Positions 49,319 through 58,761 of a stretch of 64,000 bases of DNA are shown here, piece after piece (position 1 is the first letter of the stretch; every line of letters begins with the position of its first letter). The stretch comes from Acidobacteriota bacterium. GTDB lineage: Bacteria; Acidobacteriota; Terriglobia; UBA7540. The stretch spans positions 1 to 64,000 of the forward strand of contig CADDZC010000009.1 of assembly GCA_902812365.1 (NCBI GenBank), written 5' to 3'. Below the pieces are notes generated by a model. The model did no database searches and was not told the origin of the DNA. It was given only the letters and a program-made list of their open reading frames with translations. Made by a program: the position numbers and the translations under genes.

Positions 49319-49912
49319 TCAGGAGGCCAGAAAGTTCTGCAGCACCCTCAACCCCACCTCTCCCGACTTTTCGGGATGAAACTGCACGGCCCACAGCGCC
49401 CCCCGCTCGACGGCCGCCGCGTACGGCCCGCCGTAGTCGGTCAGCGCCGCCGTTTCGGCGGTGACGGGCGCGTAGTAGGAGTGGCAGTAGTAGACGAAGC
49501 TGCCGTTCGCCACGCCCTCCAACAGCCGGCTCCCTCCCCGAATCTCCAGTTGGTTCCAGCCCACCTGCGGCACCTTCCCCGGGCCGGTAAACCGCCTTAC
49601 CGTACCCGCAAGCCACCCCAGCCCCGCCACCGCCGGAGCCTCCTCGCTGGATTCATAGAGCGCCTGCAGGCCCAAACAGATCCCCAAGTACGGGGTGCCG
49701 CGCCCGAGCGCCTCCCGGAGCGGCTCGATCATCCCGCGCCGGCCCAGTTCCCCCATCATGGCCCCAAAATGTCCCTGCCCGGGCAGAATGATCTTGTCGG
49801 CGCCGGCCAGGAGCTTGGCGCTGCCGGCAATCTCGGCCGGGTAGCCCAAATAGGCGATGGCCTTGAGCACCGAACCCACATTGCCGGCACCGTAGTCGAT
49901 GACGACGGTCAC
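49319..49912 (-). CDS. hisH: Imidazole glycerol phosphate synthase, glutaminase subunit
   Basis: HisH, 197 residues, class I glutamine amidotransferase. Catalytic triad: Cys79 in [11 protein letters not shown], His179 and Glu181 in [10 protein letters not shown]. The N-terminal [16 protein letters not shown] and the oxyanion strand region [11 protein letters not shown] fit the family. It overlaps the hisB stop by 4 bases, so translation is probably coupled. Confidence 0.96.
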   Translation of the reverse strand: MTVVIDYGAGNVGSVLKAIAYLGYPAEIAGSAKLLAGADKIILPGQGHFGAMMGELGRRGMIEPLREALGRGTPYLGICLGLQALYESSEEAPAVAGLGWLAGTVRRFTGPGKVPQVGWNQLEIRGGSRLLEGVANGSFVYYCHSYYAPVTAETAALTDYGGPYAAAVERGALWAVQFHPEKSGEVGLRVLQNFLAS

Positions 49913-50502
49913 AGGAGCCCCTTGGTACTGGGGAGTTGGCGTTTCAGCCGCGCGTCCCGCGAGCAGGCATACCGCAGCGCCCGCGCAAACGCCTTGAAGA
50001 TCGCCTCCACCTGGTGGTGGCTCGAACGCCCGTATAACACCCGCAGGTGGAGGTTCGCTCCGGCGTGGGAAGCGAACCCCTGGAAGAAATCCTCGAGCAG
50101 CTCCGCCTCCAGGTCTCCTACCCGGCGGGCCTTGAGCCGGGTCTCGATCACCAGGTGGGGGCGCCCGCTCAAATCCACGGCCACCACGGCCAGCGTCTCA
50201 TCCATCGGCATCACGAAGTAGCCGGCGCGGTTGATGCCCCGCTTGTCTCCGAGGGCCTGGCGCACCGCCTCGCCCAGCACGATGCCGACGTCCTCGACCG
50301 TGTGGTGCTGATCCACGTCCAAGTCGCCGCGCGCTTCCAGTTCCAGATCAAAGGCGCCGTGGCGGGTGAACAGTTCAAGCATATGGTCGAGGAATCGGAT
50401 GCCGGTCGAGATCTGATACCGGCCCCGGCCATCCAGACTCAGCCGGAGGCGGATGTCCGTTTCCGCCGTCCGCCGGTGCACCTGGGCTTCGCGAGCTCTC
50501 AT
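49909..50502 (-). CDS. hisB: Imidazoleglycerol-phosphate dehydratase
   Basis: Single-domain HisB dehydratase, 197 residues. Metal-binding motifs: [33 protein letters not shown] and the C-terminal [33 protein letters not shown] (in part). It lacks the histidinol-phosphatase domain of the enterobacterial fused HisB, so that step needs a separate enzyme outside this window. The start ATG 50502 overlaps the hisC stop as ATGA; the longer ORF to 50544 lies inside hisC. Confidence 0.96.
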   Translation of the reverse strand: MRAREAQVHRRTAETDIRLRLSLDGRGRYQISTGIRFLDHMLELFTRHGAFDLELEARGDLDVDQHHTVEDVGIVLGEAVRQALGDKRGINRAGYFVMPMDETLAVVAVDLSGRPHLVIETRLKARRVGDLEAELLEDFFQGFASHAGANLHLRVLYGRSSHHQVEAIFKAFARALRYACSRDARLKRQLPSTKGLL

Positions 50503-51629
50503 ACCCAAACCGCCGGCGGCGAGTGCCGGATCAAATCCATCCACGCCGCCCGACCCTTCCCCGGTTCCATAACCGGCAGCAGCGGCTTCCAGGCGCGCGC
50601 CAGGCGCCGCATCTGGGCCTCGGTGCCGACGGTCACCCGGAGATAACCGCGCAGCCGCCGATCGTGGCTCCAGTCGCGCACCAGGATGCCTTGCGCGCGC
50701 AGCCGGCGGGCGATCTCCGGGCCGCGCGCTCCGACCCGCACCAGGACAAAGTTGGCGGCGCTCGGCGCATAGGCCAGTCCCATCTCGGTCAGCGTGCGGC
50801 AGAACGCCTCGCGGTTCGCGCGCACCTGCCGGGCGTACTGGCGCACTTCCTTGTCATGCCGGATCGCTTCCACCGCGCAGGCGGCGGCGACCGAGTTGAC
50901 CGCATACACCGCGTGCGCCCGGCGCAGCCAGCCCGCCAAACGAGCGTTGGCAAACAGAAAGCCCAGGCGCAAACCCGCCAGTCCGAAAGCCTTCGAGAAG
51001 GTGCGGGACACCACCAGGTTCGGGTAGCGCCGAATCCAGGGCAGGATCGTCTGGCCCGAAAAATCGAAATAAGCCTCATCCACCAGCACCAGCGTATCCG
51101 GCGCCGCCAGCAGCAGGGCGCGCAAATCGGACTTGGGGATCAAGGTTCCGGTCGGATTATTGGGATTCGCCAGCGCCATCCAGCGCGGCCGCCGGCCGAG
51201 AACGGCCCTCATCTTCCCGACGTCCAGGCGCAGCCCCGCGTCGTAATCATAGCGCACCACGGCCGTCCGCCCTCCGGCCACGGCGTGGAAAAACTGGTAG
51301 ATGGCAAAGGTCGGCGTGGGCGTCACCAGCACGTCCCCGGGCTCGACGAAGACGTCGCAGATCAGCTTGATCGCATCGTCGACTCCGTTGGTGATCAACA
51401 TTTCCTCCGGCGCCACGCCGAAATAGCGGGCCAGAATCCGGCGCGCCCGGCCGTATTCCGGGTAGAGCGAAAACCACTCCGGGCGGAGGGTTCGGCGAAG
51501 AAAGCTGACGATGCCGGCCGGGCACCCGACCGTGTTTTCGTTAAAATCCAGACGGAGTTTTCCGGCCCGCCCTTCCTCGGGCGGGTAGTACTTCGGCAGC
51601 CGTTCGATCAGCGGGCGCGGGCGGAGCAT
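50499..51629 (-). CDS. hisC: Histidinol-phosphate aminotransferase
   Basis: PLP aminotransferase of histidine synthesis, 376 residues. [13 protein letters not shown] at the N-terminus, [40 protein letters not shown] and the PLP-lysine block [17 protein letters not shown] are the HisC signature. The true start is ATG 51629, overlapping the hisD stop as TGATG. A much longer open frame extends upstream to 52592 through hisD in another frame and is a shadow. Confidence 0.95.
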   Translation of the reverse strand: MLRPRPLIERLPKYYPPEEGRAGKLRLDFNENTVGCPAGIVSFLRRTLRPEWFSLYPEYGRARRILARYFGVAPEEMLITNGVDDAIKLICDVFVEPGDVLVTPTPTFAIYQFFHAVAGGRTAVVRYDYDAGLRLDVGKMRAVLGRRPRWMALANPNNPTGTLIPKSDLRALLLAAPDTLVLVDEAYFDFSGQTILPWIRRYPNLVVSRTFSKAFGLAGLRLGFLFANARLAGWLRRAHAVYAVNSVAAACAVEAIRHDKEVRQYARQVRANREAFCRTLTEMGLAYAPSAANFVLVRVGARGPEIARRLRAQGILVRDWSHDRRLRGYLRVTVGTEAQMRRLARAWKPLLPVMEPGKGRAAWMDLIRHSPPAVWV

Positions 51630-52900
51630 CAGCCTTCCTCCGAGCTCAACCGGATTTCGATCGAATGCGCGTGCGCCCTCAAGCCCTCCGCCCGGGCCAG
51701 GGTCACAATCGCCCGGCGCAGCCGTTTGAGCCCCCGCCGCGTCACCCTCTGCACGCTGATGGACTTCACAAAATCGGCGGCGCTCAGCCCACCGTGCAGC
51801 CGCGCGGCTCCTGCGGTGGGGAGGATGTGATTCGGGCCCGAGGCGTAGTCTCCGGCCGCCACGGCGCTGTAATCGCCCAGAAAGATGGAGCCGGCGGCGC
51901 GAACGCGGCCAAGCATCCGGCGGGCGCCGCCGAGCAAGGTGAGATGTTCGGGGGCGAAACGGTTGGCCAGCTCGACGGCGGCGGCAAGATCGCGGGTGAG
52001 AATAACAGCGCCTTGCCGCGAGAGCGATTCGCGCGCCACCGGCAACGCGAGCCGTTCGAGCAGGGCGGCGGCCGCGGAGCGCACCTGCCGCGCCAGCCCG
52101 AGCGAGGGCGTGATGAGGATGGCCAGCGCGTCGGCGTCGTGTTCGGCTTGGGCCACCAGGTCCGCGGCGATCCACCGCGGTTCGCCCTCTTCCCCCACCA
52201 TCACCAGCTCGGTCGGCCCGGCGAGAAAGTCGATTCCGCATTCCCCGGCCACCAACTGTTTCGCCGCCGCCACGTAACGATTGCCCGGGCCGACGATCTT
52301 GTCGGCGCGAGGCACGCTCTCGGTCCCGTAGGCAAAGGCGGCGATGGCCTGCGCGCCTCCCAAGCGGAAGATTTTCCGCACCCCGAGCACATCGGCGGCC
52401 ACCAGCACCGCCGCCGCCGGACGGGGCGAGGTCACTATCACCTCGCTCACCCCAGCGACTTGCGCCGGAATCACGCTCATTAACACCGTGGACGGCAGCG
52501 GAAAACGCCCCCCCGGAACATAGCAGGCCACCCGCTCGAGCGGCCGAACCACGGCGGCCACTTCCACCCCCTCGAGCGTCTGGCCCCGCCACGGGCGGGG
52601 CAACTGCCGCCGGGCCACGGCGCGAATATTGCGGGCTGCCAGCTCGACGGCCGCCACAAAGCCGCGGGGAACCTGCCCGTAGGCGGCGGCAATTTCGCGG
52701 CCGCTGACCGTGAAACCCGACTCTCGCAGGTCCAACCGGTCAAATTTCCGCGCATAGCGGCAGAGCGCCCCGTCGCCCTCGCGCCGAACATCGTCCACAA
52801 TGCGGCGCGCCACCACCAGAGCCTCCCCCAGACGCGCGGCCCGCGCCTCGAGCAGGCGGTCGAGGGCTTTCCGGTCGGTACTGCGAATGATCTCCAGCAT
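51629..52900 (-). CDS. hisD: Histidinol dehydrogenase
   Basis: Zinc enzyme oxidising L-histidinol to histidine in two NAD-dependent steps, 423 residues. Visible: CYVPGGRFPLPSTVLMSVIPA, FRLGGAQAIAAFAYG, DKIVGPGNRYVAAAKQ, DFLAGPTELVMV, AQAEHDADALAILIT, APEHLTL (zinc region), GDYASGPNHILPTAG and a C-terminal EGLRAHAHSIEIRL. It lies 50 bases after hisG. Confidence 0.96.
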   Translation of the reverse strand: MLEIIRSTDRKALDRLLEARAARLGEALVVARRIVDDVRREGDGALCRYARKFDRLDLRESGFTVSGREIAAAYGQVPRGFVAAVELAARNIRAVARRQLPRPWRGQTLEGVEVAAVVRPLERVACYVPGGRFPLPSTVLMSVIPAQVAGVSEVIVTSPRPAAAVLVAADVLGVRKIFRLGGAQAIAAFAYGTESVPRADKIVGPGNRYVAAAKQLVAGECGIDFLAGPTELVMVGEEGEPRWIAADLVAQAEHDADALAILITPSLGLARQVRSAAAALLERLALPVARESLSRQGAVILTRDLAAAVELANRFAPEHLTLLGGARRMLGRVRAAGSIFLGDYSAVAAGDYASGPNHILPTAGAARLHGGLSAADFVKSISVQRVTRRGLKRLRRAIVTLARAEGLRAHAHSIEIRLSSEEG

Positions 52901-52950
52901 GGACGCTCGAAGCGCCGGGCGGCACCGCGAACCGGGCTCGCCGCTTCCCC

Positions 52951-53820
52951 TTACATCACAATCTTGTTCAGCGGATACTCGACGATTCCTTGGGCCTTGG
53001 CCGCCTTGAGGCGCGGAATAATCTCCCGCACCGTCTTTTCATCAATCACCGTGTTGACGGCCACCCAGTCGGATTCACTCAAGTCCGAAATGGTCGGGCG
53101 CTTGAGGGCGGGAAGTACGGCGAGCACCTGGTTCAAGTCTTGGCGCTTCACGTTGAGCATCAGACCCACTTTGCCGGAAGCCTCGATGGCCCCCTGGAGC
53201 AGCATCACCAAGGTTTCCATCTTCCGGCGCTTCGCCGAATCGTTCCAAGCCGCGTGGCTGGCGACGAACTTGGTGTTGGATTCGAGCACGGTTTCGACAA
53301 TCCGCAGGCCGTTGGCGCGCAGCGAAGAGCCGGTCTCGGTCACTTCCACGATCGCGTCGGCCAGCACCGGAGGCTTCACCTCCGTCGCGCCCCAGGAAAA
53401 CTCCACCTTTGCCCGCACCCCGTTCCGAGCCAGATACTGCTCGGTCACCTTCACCAGTTCCGTGGCCACCGTCTTCCCTTCCAGATCCTGGACGCTCTGG
53501 ATGGGGGATTTCTCCGGGGCCGCGAGCACCCATCGCACCTTGTTCATAGTCTGCTTGGAATAGATCAGGTCGGCCACCTCCACCAGATCGGCGCCGCTTT
53601 CGAGAATCCAGTCCTTGCCCGTCAGCCCGCAGTCCAGAATCTCGTCTTCAATGTAACGCGCCATCTCCTGGGCACGAATCAACATGCACTCGATCTCCTC
53701 ATCGTCGATGTGAGGGAAGTAGGAGCGCGGGTTTACGGTGATCTCGTACCCGGCCTTGCGGAACAACTGCAGCGAAGCTTCCTGCAGGCTGCCTTTCGGT
53801 ATCCCCAGCTTAAGTTTCAT
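52951..53820 (-). CDS. hisG: ATP phosphoribosyltransferase, long form HisG
   Basis: First committed enzyme of histidine synthesis, 289 residues, the long form with a C-terminal regulatory domain (about 215-289) that binds histidine; no HisZ is needed. Catalytic part: [35 protein letters not shown] (in part), [18 protein letters not shown], and the PRPP loop segment [25 protein letters not shown] lies 4 bases before ATG 53820. It is the second gene of the operon after hisI, so flux may be controlled by both feedback inhibition and attenuation. Confidence 0.96.
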   Translation of the reverse strand: MKLKLGIPKGSLQEASLQLFRKAGYEITVNPRSYFPHIDDEEIECMLIRAQEMARYIEDEILDCGLTGKDWILESGADLVEVADLIYSKQTMNKVRWVLAAPEKSPIQSVQDLEGKTVATELVKVTEQYLARNGVRAKVEFSWGATEVKPPVLADAIVEVTETGSSLRANGLRIVETVLESNTKFVASHAAWNDSAKRRKMETLVMLLQGAIEASGKVGLMLNVKRQDLNQVLAVLPALKRPTISDLSESDWVAVNTVIDEKTVREIIPRLKAAKAQGIVEYPLNKIVM

Positions 53821-53921
53821 GGCGCCTCCTGTTCGCTCGCAGCCTTCCCCGCTCAGCGGTGCGGACGGCGGTTACTCGGCCGGGTTTTGAGCGGCCGGCC
53901 CGCGGCAGCGGATGGCTGGCG

Positions 53922-54296
53922 TCACTTCTTGTACACTTCGCCGGGATCAAAGCGGCGCGGCGCGACGACTTGCTCGCCCTCGGGGCTGACGCGCCGGAAA
54001 AAACACGATTCATACCCCAGGTGGCAGCAGCCCGGTCCGGCCAACTCGGCCTGGATGAGGAGCGCGTCCTGATCGCAATCCACCCGCACCTCGCGCACCT
54101 TGAGCCGGTGGCCGGAGGTTTCTCCTTTGGTCCACAGCTGCTGCCGGCTGCGGCTGAAAAAGGTCACAAAGCCGGAGCTGAGGGTTCGCTCGTAGGCTTC
54201 CGCGTTCATGTAACCGAGCATCAGCACCTTGCCGGTCTGCTGATCCTGGATAATCGCCGGCACCAGACCGTCTTGGAATTTCAATTCCATGTTCAA
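53922..54296 (-). CDS. hisI: Phosphoribosyl-AMP cyclohydrolase
   Basis: Stand-alone HisI, 124 residues. Signature: [50 protein letters not shown] (in part), [13 protein letters not shown] and zinc-binding cysteines in [16 protein letters not shown]. No HisE (phosphoribosyl-ATP pyrophosphatase) domain is attached. TTG 54296 has AAGGA 6 bases upstream; ATG 54290 is the alternative start. It is the first structural gene behind the histidine attenuator, an unusual first position. Confidence 0.94.
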   Translation of the reverse strand: MNMELKFQDGLVPAIIQDQQTGKVLMLGYMNAEAYERTLSSGFVTFFSRSRQQLWTKGETSGHRLKVREVRVDCDQDALLIQAELAGPGCCHLGYESCFFRRVSPEGEQVVAPRRFDPGEVYKK

Positions 54297-54360
54297 CCAA
54301 TATCCTTTTCCGTCCCGCCGCTCTCCGCTCCTGCGCGCCTGGCAAAGCGTCTGAAAAACT

Positions 54361-54391
54361 AAAAAGCCCGCCGGCCATCGCCAGCGGGCTT
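54361..54391 (-). terminator. his operon attenuator terminator (segments 3 and 4)
   Basis: On the minus strand, AAGCCCGCTGGC pairs with GCCGGCGGGCTT around a GATG tetraloop, a 12-bp stem with one G-T wobble, followed by TTTTTAGTTTTT. The T-run exists only on the minus strand, so it acts on transcripts entering hisI, about 65 bases before its start. Confidence 0.9.
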
Positions 54392-54485
54392 CCTTTCGGT
54401 TGCAACTCGATTTCGGCTTAGGCCCTCGCCCGCTGGCACACCTGGGCAGCGCTCTCGTGATGGGGATGGCCGGAATGTGCCAGCG
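54381..54485 (-). promoter_or_regulatory. his attenuator alternative pairings (segments 1, 2 and 3)
   Basis: Segment 1, CGCTGGCACA (54476-54485), pairs perfectly with TGTGCCAGCG in segment 2 (54428-54440). Segment 2 also contains CCAGCGGGC, the exact complement of GCCCGCTGG in segment 3 (54381-54389). So 1:2 leaves 3:4 free to terminate, while a ribosome stalled over segment 1 lets 2:3 form and blocks the terminator. Confidence 0.88.
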
Positions 54486-54495
54486 CGTAAGCCAT
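54418..54495 (-). CDS. hisL: his operon leader peptide
   Basis: A 25-codon ORF reading [13 protein letters not shown] and ending [12 protein letters not shown]. Four of seven residues at positions 7-13 are His (CAT, CAT, CAT, CAC). It begins about 8 bases after the expected transcript start. Its His codons directly follow segment 1, and its stop codon lies 7 bases beyond segment 2, exactly where a terminating ribosome would mask segment 2. It has no obvious Shine-Dalgarno, so its translation may be from a nearly leaderless 5' end. Confidence 0.88.
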   Translation of the reverse strand: MAYALAHSGHPHHESAAQVCQRARA

Positions 54496-54508
54496 AAGCT
54501 GAAGGCTC

Positions 54509-54538
54509 AGTATAGAGCAGCTCCCCCTGGCCTGTCAA
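54509..54538 (-). promoter_or_regulatory. his operon promoter
   Basis: On the minus strand, a perfect TTGACA (54533-54538), 18-base spacer and TATACT (54509-54514), five of six. Transcription would start near 54502, 7-8 bases before the leader peptide ATG. Confidence 0.8.
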
Positions 54539-54539
54539 C

Positions 54540-55020
54540 CCTCATTCGGAACGATGTCAAAGCTTTTTTAAAATGTCCTCTTGCTTACCTCGTTAAGAAT
54601 GTCCCCCTTTTCTGCTTTGGTTTTTTCTCCGTCGTGGGTCGGGCCCAGAGACAGCCACAGGGCTCTTGAGCAAGCGCGATTGTACGGCAAACGGGGCGGG
54701 GGTTCGGATGGAAAGGAATTGCGGCCACACGGTATTCGAAAGCCATAAAACCGCCGGGGCGATTCAAGCCCGTTGTATCGGGCGGAAAGAAGAGCCGCAG
54801 GCCTTGGGGGGTGGGACTGCCGCTCAGGCTCGGCTCGGGCGGCGATGGGCTCGTGTTTCCTATTCATTATGAACCACTTAACTCACTTCCCTGTTTTTGG
54901 GCTTGCGCTTTCCGCCAGGCTTTTGCCATTGTTAGTGGGAAGCTCGGCCCGGGAGCCGATTTCGATCCGCTGCGCCGGGCTTGACGGCTGGGCGGCGCGG
55001 CGTCCGTCGCGGAGAAGGAC
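54540..55020. other. Spacer between the his promoter and dprA
   Basis: No supportable gene. A second TTGACA-like hexamer on the minus strand (54555-54560) has no matching -10. The short plus-strand frame 54666-54872 lacks a binding site and motifs. The dprA promoter could not be placed. Confidence 0.5.
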
Positions 55021-56172
55021 TTGGCGCGGCAGAGCACGGCATACTGGCTGGCGTTGACCTCCATCGACGGGCTGGGAGTGCGAGGTGCTCTCAAGCTCGT
55101 CGAACGTTTTGGCTCGGCGCCGGCGGTTTTTGAAGTGTCACTGGCGGAACTCGAAGGCAGCGGGCTTTCGAGCCCGGTGGCGCGGGCGATCTCGGCTAAA
55201 GTCGGGCTGGAGCGGGCCGAAAAGGAGATTGCCGCGGCGAACCAGGCGGGATGTCGCCTTCTAACCCTGGAGGATCGCGACTACCCGCCCTTGCTCCGGC
55301 AGCTTCCCGATGCTCCCCTGGTGCTCTACGTTCGCGGCCGCGTCGAGGCGCTGAGCCGGCACGGAGTGGCCATCGTCGGAACACGGCGGCCGACGGCCTA
55401 TGGGAGCTCCGTAGCGCACCGATTCGCGCAAGAGCTGGCGCAGCGTAACTTGGTGATTGTGAGCGGGATGGCTCGTGGCATCGATTCGGCGGCGCACCGC
55501 GGGGCGCTCGAGGCGCGAGGCGGCACCGTGGCCGTCCTCGGATCGGGTATCGACGTGATCTATCCGAAAGAAAATCAGTCCTTGGCGGAACGGATTATCG
55601 AGTCCGGAGCCCTCGTCTCCGAGTTCCCGCTAGGGACGGCCCCGGTGCCGGAGAATTTCCCCATCCGCAACCGCCTGATCAGCGGACTGACGCTCGGCAC
55701 AGTGATCGTGGAGGCGGCCGAATACAGCGGATCATTGATAACCGCGCGGCTGGCCGCCGAGCAGAACCGCGAGGTCTACGCCGTGCCCGGCAACATCACG
55801 TCGGCGCAGAGTTTTGGTCCTAACCTATTGATAAAACAAGGGGCTAAGCTTGTCGACCGGTGGTCGGACATCATCGAGGAACTGCCCGCCTCGATTCGCG
55901 CCGAACTCCTGCCCGCCCCCGACCCGGTTGGCGCCAGCTCGAAGGCGGCCCGAGCCCCGCTCCTGGCGCTGGCTGAGAGCCGTCCGAACGGCCTCAGTGA
56001 CGACCAGAGGGCCGTTTATGATGCCTTGCCGGCGGACCGGCCGGCCTTCATAGACTCCATCGCTGCCTCCGTCCGCCTGCCGCCGCCCCGGATCCTGACG
56101 GCGCTTCTGGAACTCGAAATGAGCGGGCTGGTGCGGCAATTGCCGGGGAAGAATTTTGTGCGCAACATGTAG
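55021..56172 (+). CDS. dprA: DNA-processing protein DprA
   Basis: Single-stranded-DNA binding protein that loads RecA during natural transformation, 383 residues. N-terminal helical (SAM-like) domain about 1-70, then the Rossmann-like core: GVAIVGTRRPTAYG, VSGMARGIDSAAHRGAL, GGTVAVLGSGIDVIYP, FPIRNRLISGL and GSLITARLAAEQNREVYAVPGN (in part). A C-terminal winged-helix domain is present (about 320-383). The start is TTG 55021 with GGAGAAGGA just upstream. It precedes topA, a widespread dprA-topA arrangement. Confidence 0.95.
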   Translation: MARQSTAYWLALTSIDGLGVRGALKLVERFGSAPAVFEVSLAELEGSGLSSPVARAISAKVGLERAEKEIAAANQAGCRLLTLEDRDYPPLLRQLPDAPLVLYVRGRVEALSRHGVAIVGTRRPTAYGSSVAHRFAQELAQRNLVIVSGMARGIDSAAHRGALEARGGTVAVLGSGIDVIYPKENQSLAERIIESGALVSEFPLGTAPVPENFPIRNRLISGLTLGTVIVEAAEYSGSLITARLAAEQNREVYAVPGNITSAQSFGPNLLIKQGAKLVDRWSDIIEELPASIRAELLPAPDPVGASSKAARAPLLALAESRPNGLSDDQRAVYDALPADRPAFIDSIAASVRLPPPRILTALLELEMSGLVRQLPGKNFVRNM

Positions 56173-56273
56173 AGCCAGCCGCTAGGAAGTTGGGATGCCG
56201 TGCCGCCAGGCGGCTGGAGTTGAAGCGTGCTCAGTGAACGGGGCATCTAAGGACGGCTGGGAAGGCTGATTGC

Positions 56274-58706
56274 ATGGCTAAATCGCTCGTCATTGTGGAA
56301 TCGCCGGCCAAGGCTAAGACGATCAATAAGTATTTGGGGTCGAACTATCTCGTCAAAGCCTCGATGGGCCACGTGATGGACTTGCCGAAAAAGGACTTAG
56401 GCGTCGACATCCAGAAGCATTTCGCGCCCACCTACATTACCATTCCCGGCAAGCAGAGTGTGATCCAGGAGCTGAAGTCGGCAGCCGCCAAGGCCGACGC
56501 CATCTATCTGGCCGCCGATCCGGACCGCGAGGGCGAGGCGATTTGTGCGCATTTGCGGGAATTGCTGGAATCGAAGAAGAAGAAATTTTACCGCGTCATT
56601 TTTAACGAAATCACGCGGGACGCAGTTCGCCACGCCTTTGAAAATCCAGGGGATATCGACTCTCGCCTGGTTGAAGCCCAGCAGGCGCGGCGGATTCTCG
56701 ACCGGCTCGTCGGCTACCAGGTCAGCCCGCTCCTTTGGGAGAAGGTGAAGCGCGGTATTTCCGCCGGCCGCGTGCAAACCGTCGCCTTGCGCCTGATCGT
56801 GGAGCGGGAACGGGAAATCCAGGCCTTCCAGAGGAAGGAGTACTGGACGATTACCGCCCAGGTCGAGGGGGGGACGCCGCCGCCTTTTGAAGCGCGGCTG
56901 GTGAAACACCAGGGCAAGGACGTCGAAATACCGGACCAGGCGAGCGCCGAGGCCCACGTCGCGGCGATCCGCGCCGAGCCCTTCGTGGTCGAGTCGGTGG
57001 CCACGCGCGAGAAGCGCAGGTATCCCGTACCTCCTTTTATAACCAGTAAGTTACAACAGGAAGCTGTCCGCAAGCTGCGCTTCTCAGCCAAGAAGACCAT
57101 GATGCTCGCGCAGCGGCTCTATGAGGGTGCGGAAGTGGGCGAGGAAGGCGCCGTCGGACTCATCACCTACATGCGCACCGACTCGACGCGCGTGGCCGAA
57201 ACGGCTCTGGCCGCCGCCCGAGCTTACATCCAGAAGAAATTTGGCGCGCCCTACCTGCCCGAAAAGCCGATCCAGTATAAGAGCAAAAAGGACGCTCAGG
57301 ACGCCCACGAAGCGATCCGCCCGACGGATGTGAGCCGCACCCCCGAATCCCTCAAAAAGTACCTGAGTCCCGACGAGTACAAGCTGTACAAGCTGATCTG
57401 GCAGCGCTTTGTGGCCTCGCAGATGACTCCGGCCGTCTTTGATCAGACCACCATCGAAATCCGCGCCGGCGATTACCTGTTCCGGGCCACCGGATCAGTC
57501 GAGAAGTTTAGCGGCTTCCGCGCCGTGTACGAAGAGGGCAAAGACGATCGCACGCCCCAGGAGATCGAAGAGGACGAAGAGCTGAAGCACCGGCTGCCCC
57601 CCGTCCGCTCGGGCGAGCGGCTCACCCTGCATCAGATCACGCCGGAGCAGCACTTCACCGAGCCTCCGCCGCGCTATAACGAGGCGACCCTGGTGAAGGC
57701 GCTCGAAGAGAAAGGCATTGGACGGCCCTCGACCTATGCCAGCATCTTGAGCGTGATCCAGAACCGCGATTACGTCGAGAAGATGCAGGGCCGTTTTTAT
57801 CCGACCGAGCTGGGCATGGTGGTGAACGATCTGCTCGTCAAGAATTTCAGCGACATCTTTGACGTGGCCTATACGGCCCGCATGGAAGATGAACTGGACG
57901 AGGTCGAGGAAGGCAAGCTCACCTGGACGGAGGCCCTAGAAGAGTTCTACGCCAAATTCAAGAAGGATTTAAGGCGCGCCGAACGCGAGATGGCCGACAT
58001 GAAGGGAGAAGGCATCCCCACCGACATCCGGTGTGAAAAGTGCGGCCGCACCATGAACATTCGCTTGGGACGAAACGGCCAGTTTCTGGCCTGCACCGGT
58101 TATCCGGACTGCGACGGCACCGCCGATCTGACCGCCGAGCAGGCGGCGAAATACGGAGTGGCGGCGCCGGGCGGGCCGCCGACCCCCGAAGTCCCGGGGC
58201 AAGTGTGCGAAAAGTGCGGCAAGCCCATGGCCGTCAAGCGCGGCCGTTTTGGATACTTTCTGGCCTGCACCGGCTACCCGGCCTGCCGCAATACGAAGAA
58301 GATCGTGATGAAAGAGGGCGGGGCCACGGCGGTCAGCGATACGCCGCTCGAGGAAAAATGCCCCGACTGCGGGGCCCATCTGGTCCGCAAGCACGGCCGC
58401 TACGGCGAATTTACGGCCTGCAGCAATTATCCGGAGTGCAAGTACGTGAAGCGCCAGACGCTGGGCATGGCCTGCCCGGAAAAGGGCTGCACGGGCGAAA
58501 TCGTCGTGCGCCGCACCAAGCGGGGCAAGACCTTTTACGGTTGCAGCCGCTACCCGCAGTGCAAGTTCACCGCCTGGGACAAGCCCGTCAACTCGCCCTG
58601 CCCGAAGTGCGGCTCGCCGATCTTGCTCGAAAAGGTCTCGAAGATGGGCGAGGCCACGCGCTACTGCCCGAAAGAATCATGCCAGTACGAGCACGCCGTG
58701 GCGTGA
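56274..58706 (+). CDS. topA: DNA topoisomerase I
   Basis: Type IA topoisomerase, 810 residues, relaxing negative supercoils. Toprim domain: KSLVIVESPAKAKTI with catalytic Glu, and LAADPDREGEAI. The active-site tyrosine is Tyr299 in LITYMRTDSTR. RPSTYASILSVIQNRDYVE marks the core end. The C-terminus carries consecutive zinc-ribbon repeats (CEKCGRTM-ACTGYPDC, CEKCGKPM-ACTGYPAC, CPDCGAHL-ACSNYPEC, CPEKGC-GCSRYPQC and a final CPKC-CPKESC), one more than many orthologues. It follows dprA by 101 bases. Confidence 0.97.
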   Translation: MAKSLVIVESPAKAKTINKYLGSNYLVKASMGHVMDLPKKDLGVDIQKHFAPTYITIPGKQSVIQELKSAAAKADAIYLAADPDREGEAICAHLRELLESKKKKFYRVIFNEITRDAVRHAFENPGDIDSRLVEAQQARRILDRLVGYQVSPLLWEKVKRGISAGRVQTVALRLIVEREREIQAFQRKEYWTITAQVEGGTPPPFEARLVKHQGKDVEIPDQASAEAHVAAIRAEPFVVESVATREKRRYPVPPFITSKLQQEAVRKLRFSAKKTMMLAQRLYEGAEVGEEGAVGLITYMRTDSTRVAETALAAARAYIQKKFGAPYLPEKPIQYKSKKDAQDAHEAIRPTDVSRTPESLKKYLSPDEYKLYKLIWQRFVASQMTPAVFDQTTIEIRAGDYLFRATGSVEKFSGFRAVYEEGKDDRTPQEIEEDEELKHRLPPVRSGERLTLHQITPEQHFTEPPPRYNEATLVKALEEKGIGRPSTYASILSVIQNRDYVEKMQGRFYPTELGMVVNDLLVKNFSDIFDVAYTARMEDELDEVEEGKLTWTEALEEFYAKFKKDLRRAEREMADMKGEGIPTDIRCEKCGRTMNIRLGRNGQFLACTGYPDCDGTADLTAEQAAKYGVAAPGGPPTPEVPGQVCEKCGKPMAVKRGRFGYFLACTGYPACRNTKKIVMKEGGATAVSDTPLEEKCPDCGAHLVRKHGRYGEFTACSNYPECKYVKRQTLGMACPEKGCTGEIVVRRTKRGKTFYGCSRYPQCKFTAWDKPVNSPCPKCGSPILLEKVSKMGEATRYCPKESCQYEHAVA

Positions 58707-58761
58707 AAACGGCCGCCCCGCGTCGCCAGCCGGCGGCGGGAAGCCGGCCGCGCCGCCGCGC

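Noticed and set aside
49290-49616. N-terminal extension of HisF
   Set aside because: It overlaps hisH in another frame, and the HisF N-terminus ([10 protein letters not shown]) starts at 49289.
50499-52592. Very long minus-strand frame of 697 residues containing hisC
   Set aside because: The upstream half is an Arg/Gly-rich frame-shifted reading of hisD. HisC homology begins at ATG 51629, which overlaps the hisD stop.
54555-54560. Second TTGACA on the minus strand upstream of the his promoter
   Set aside because: No -10 lies 16-19 bases downstream, so it is probably incidental.
54666-54872. Possible 68-residue ORF in the his-dprA spacer
   Set aside because: No Shine-Dalgarno, no recognisable motif, and composition like non-coding sequence.
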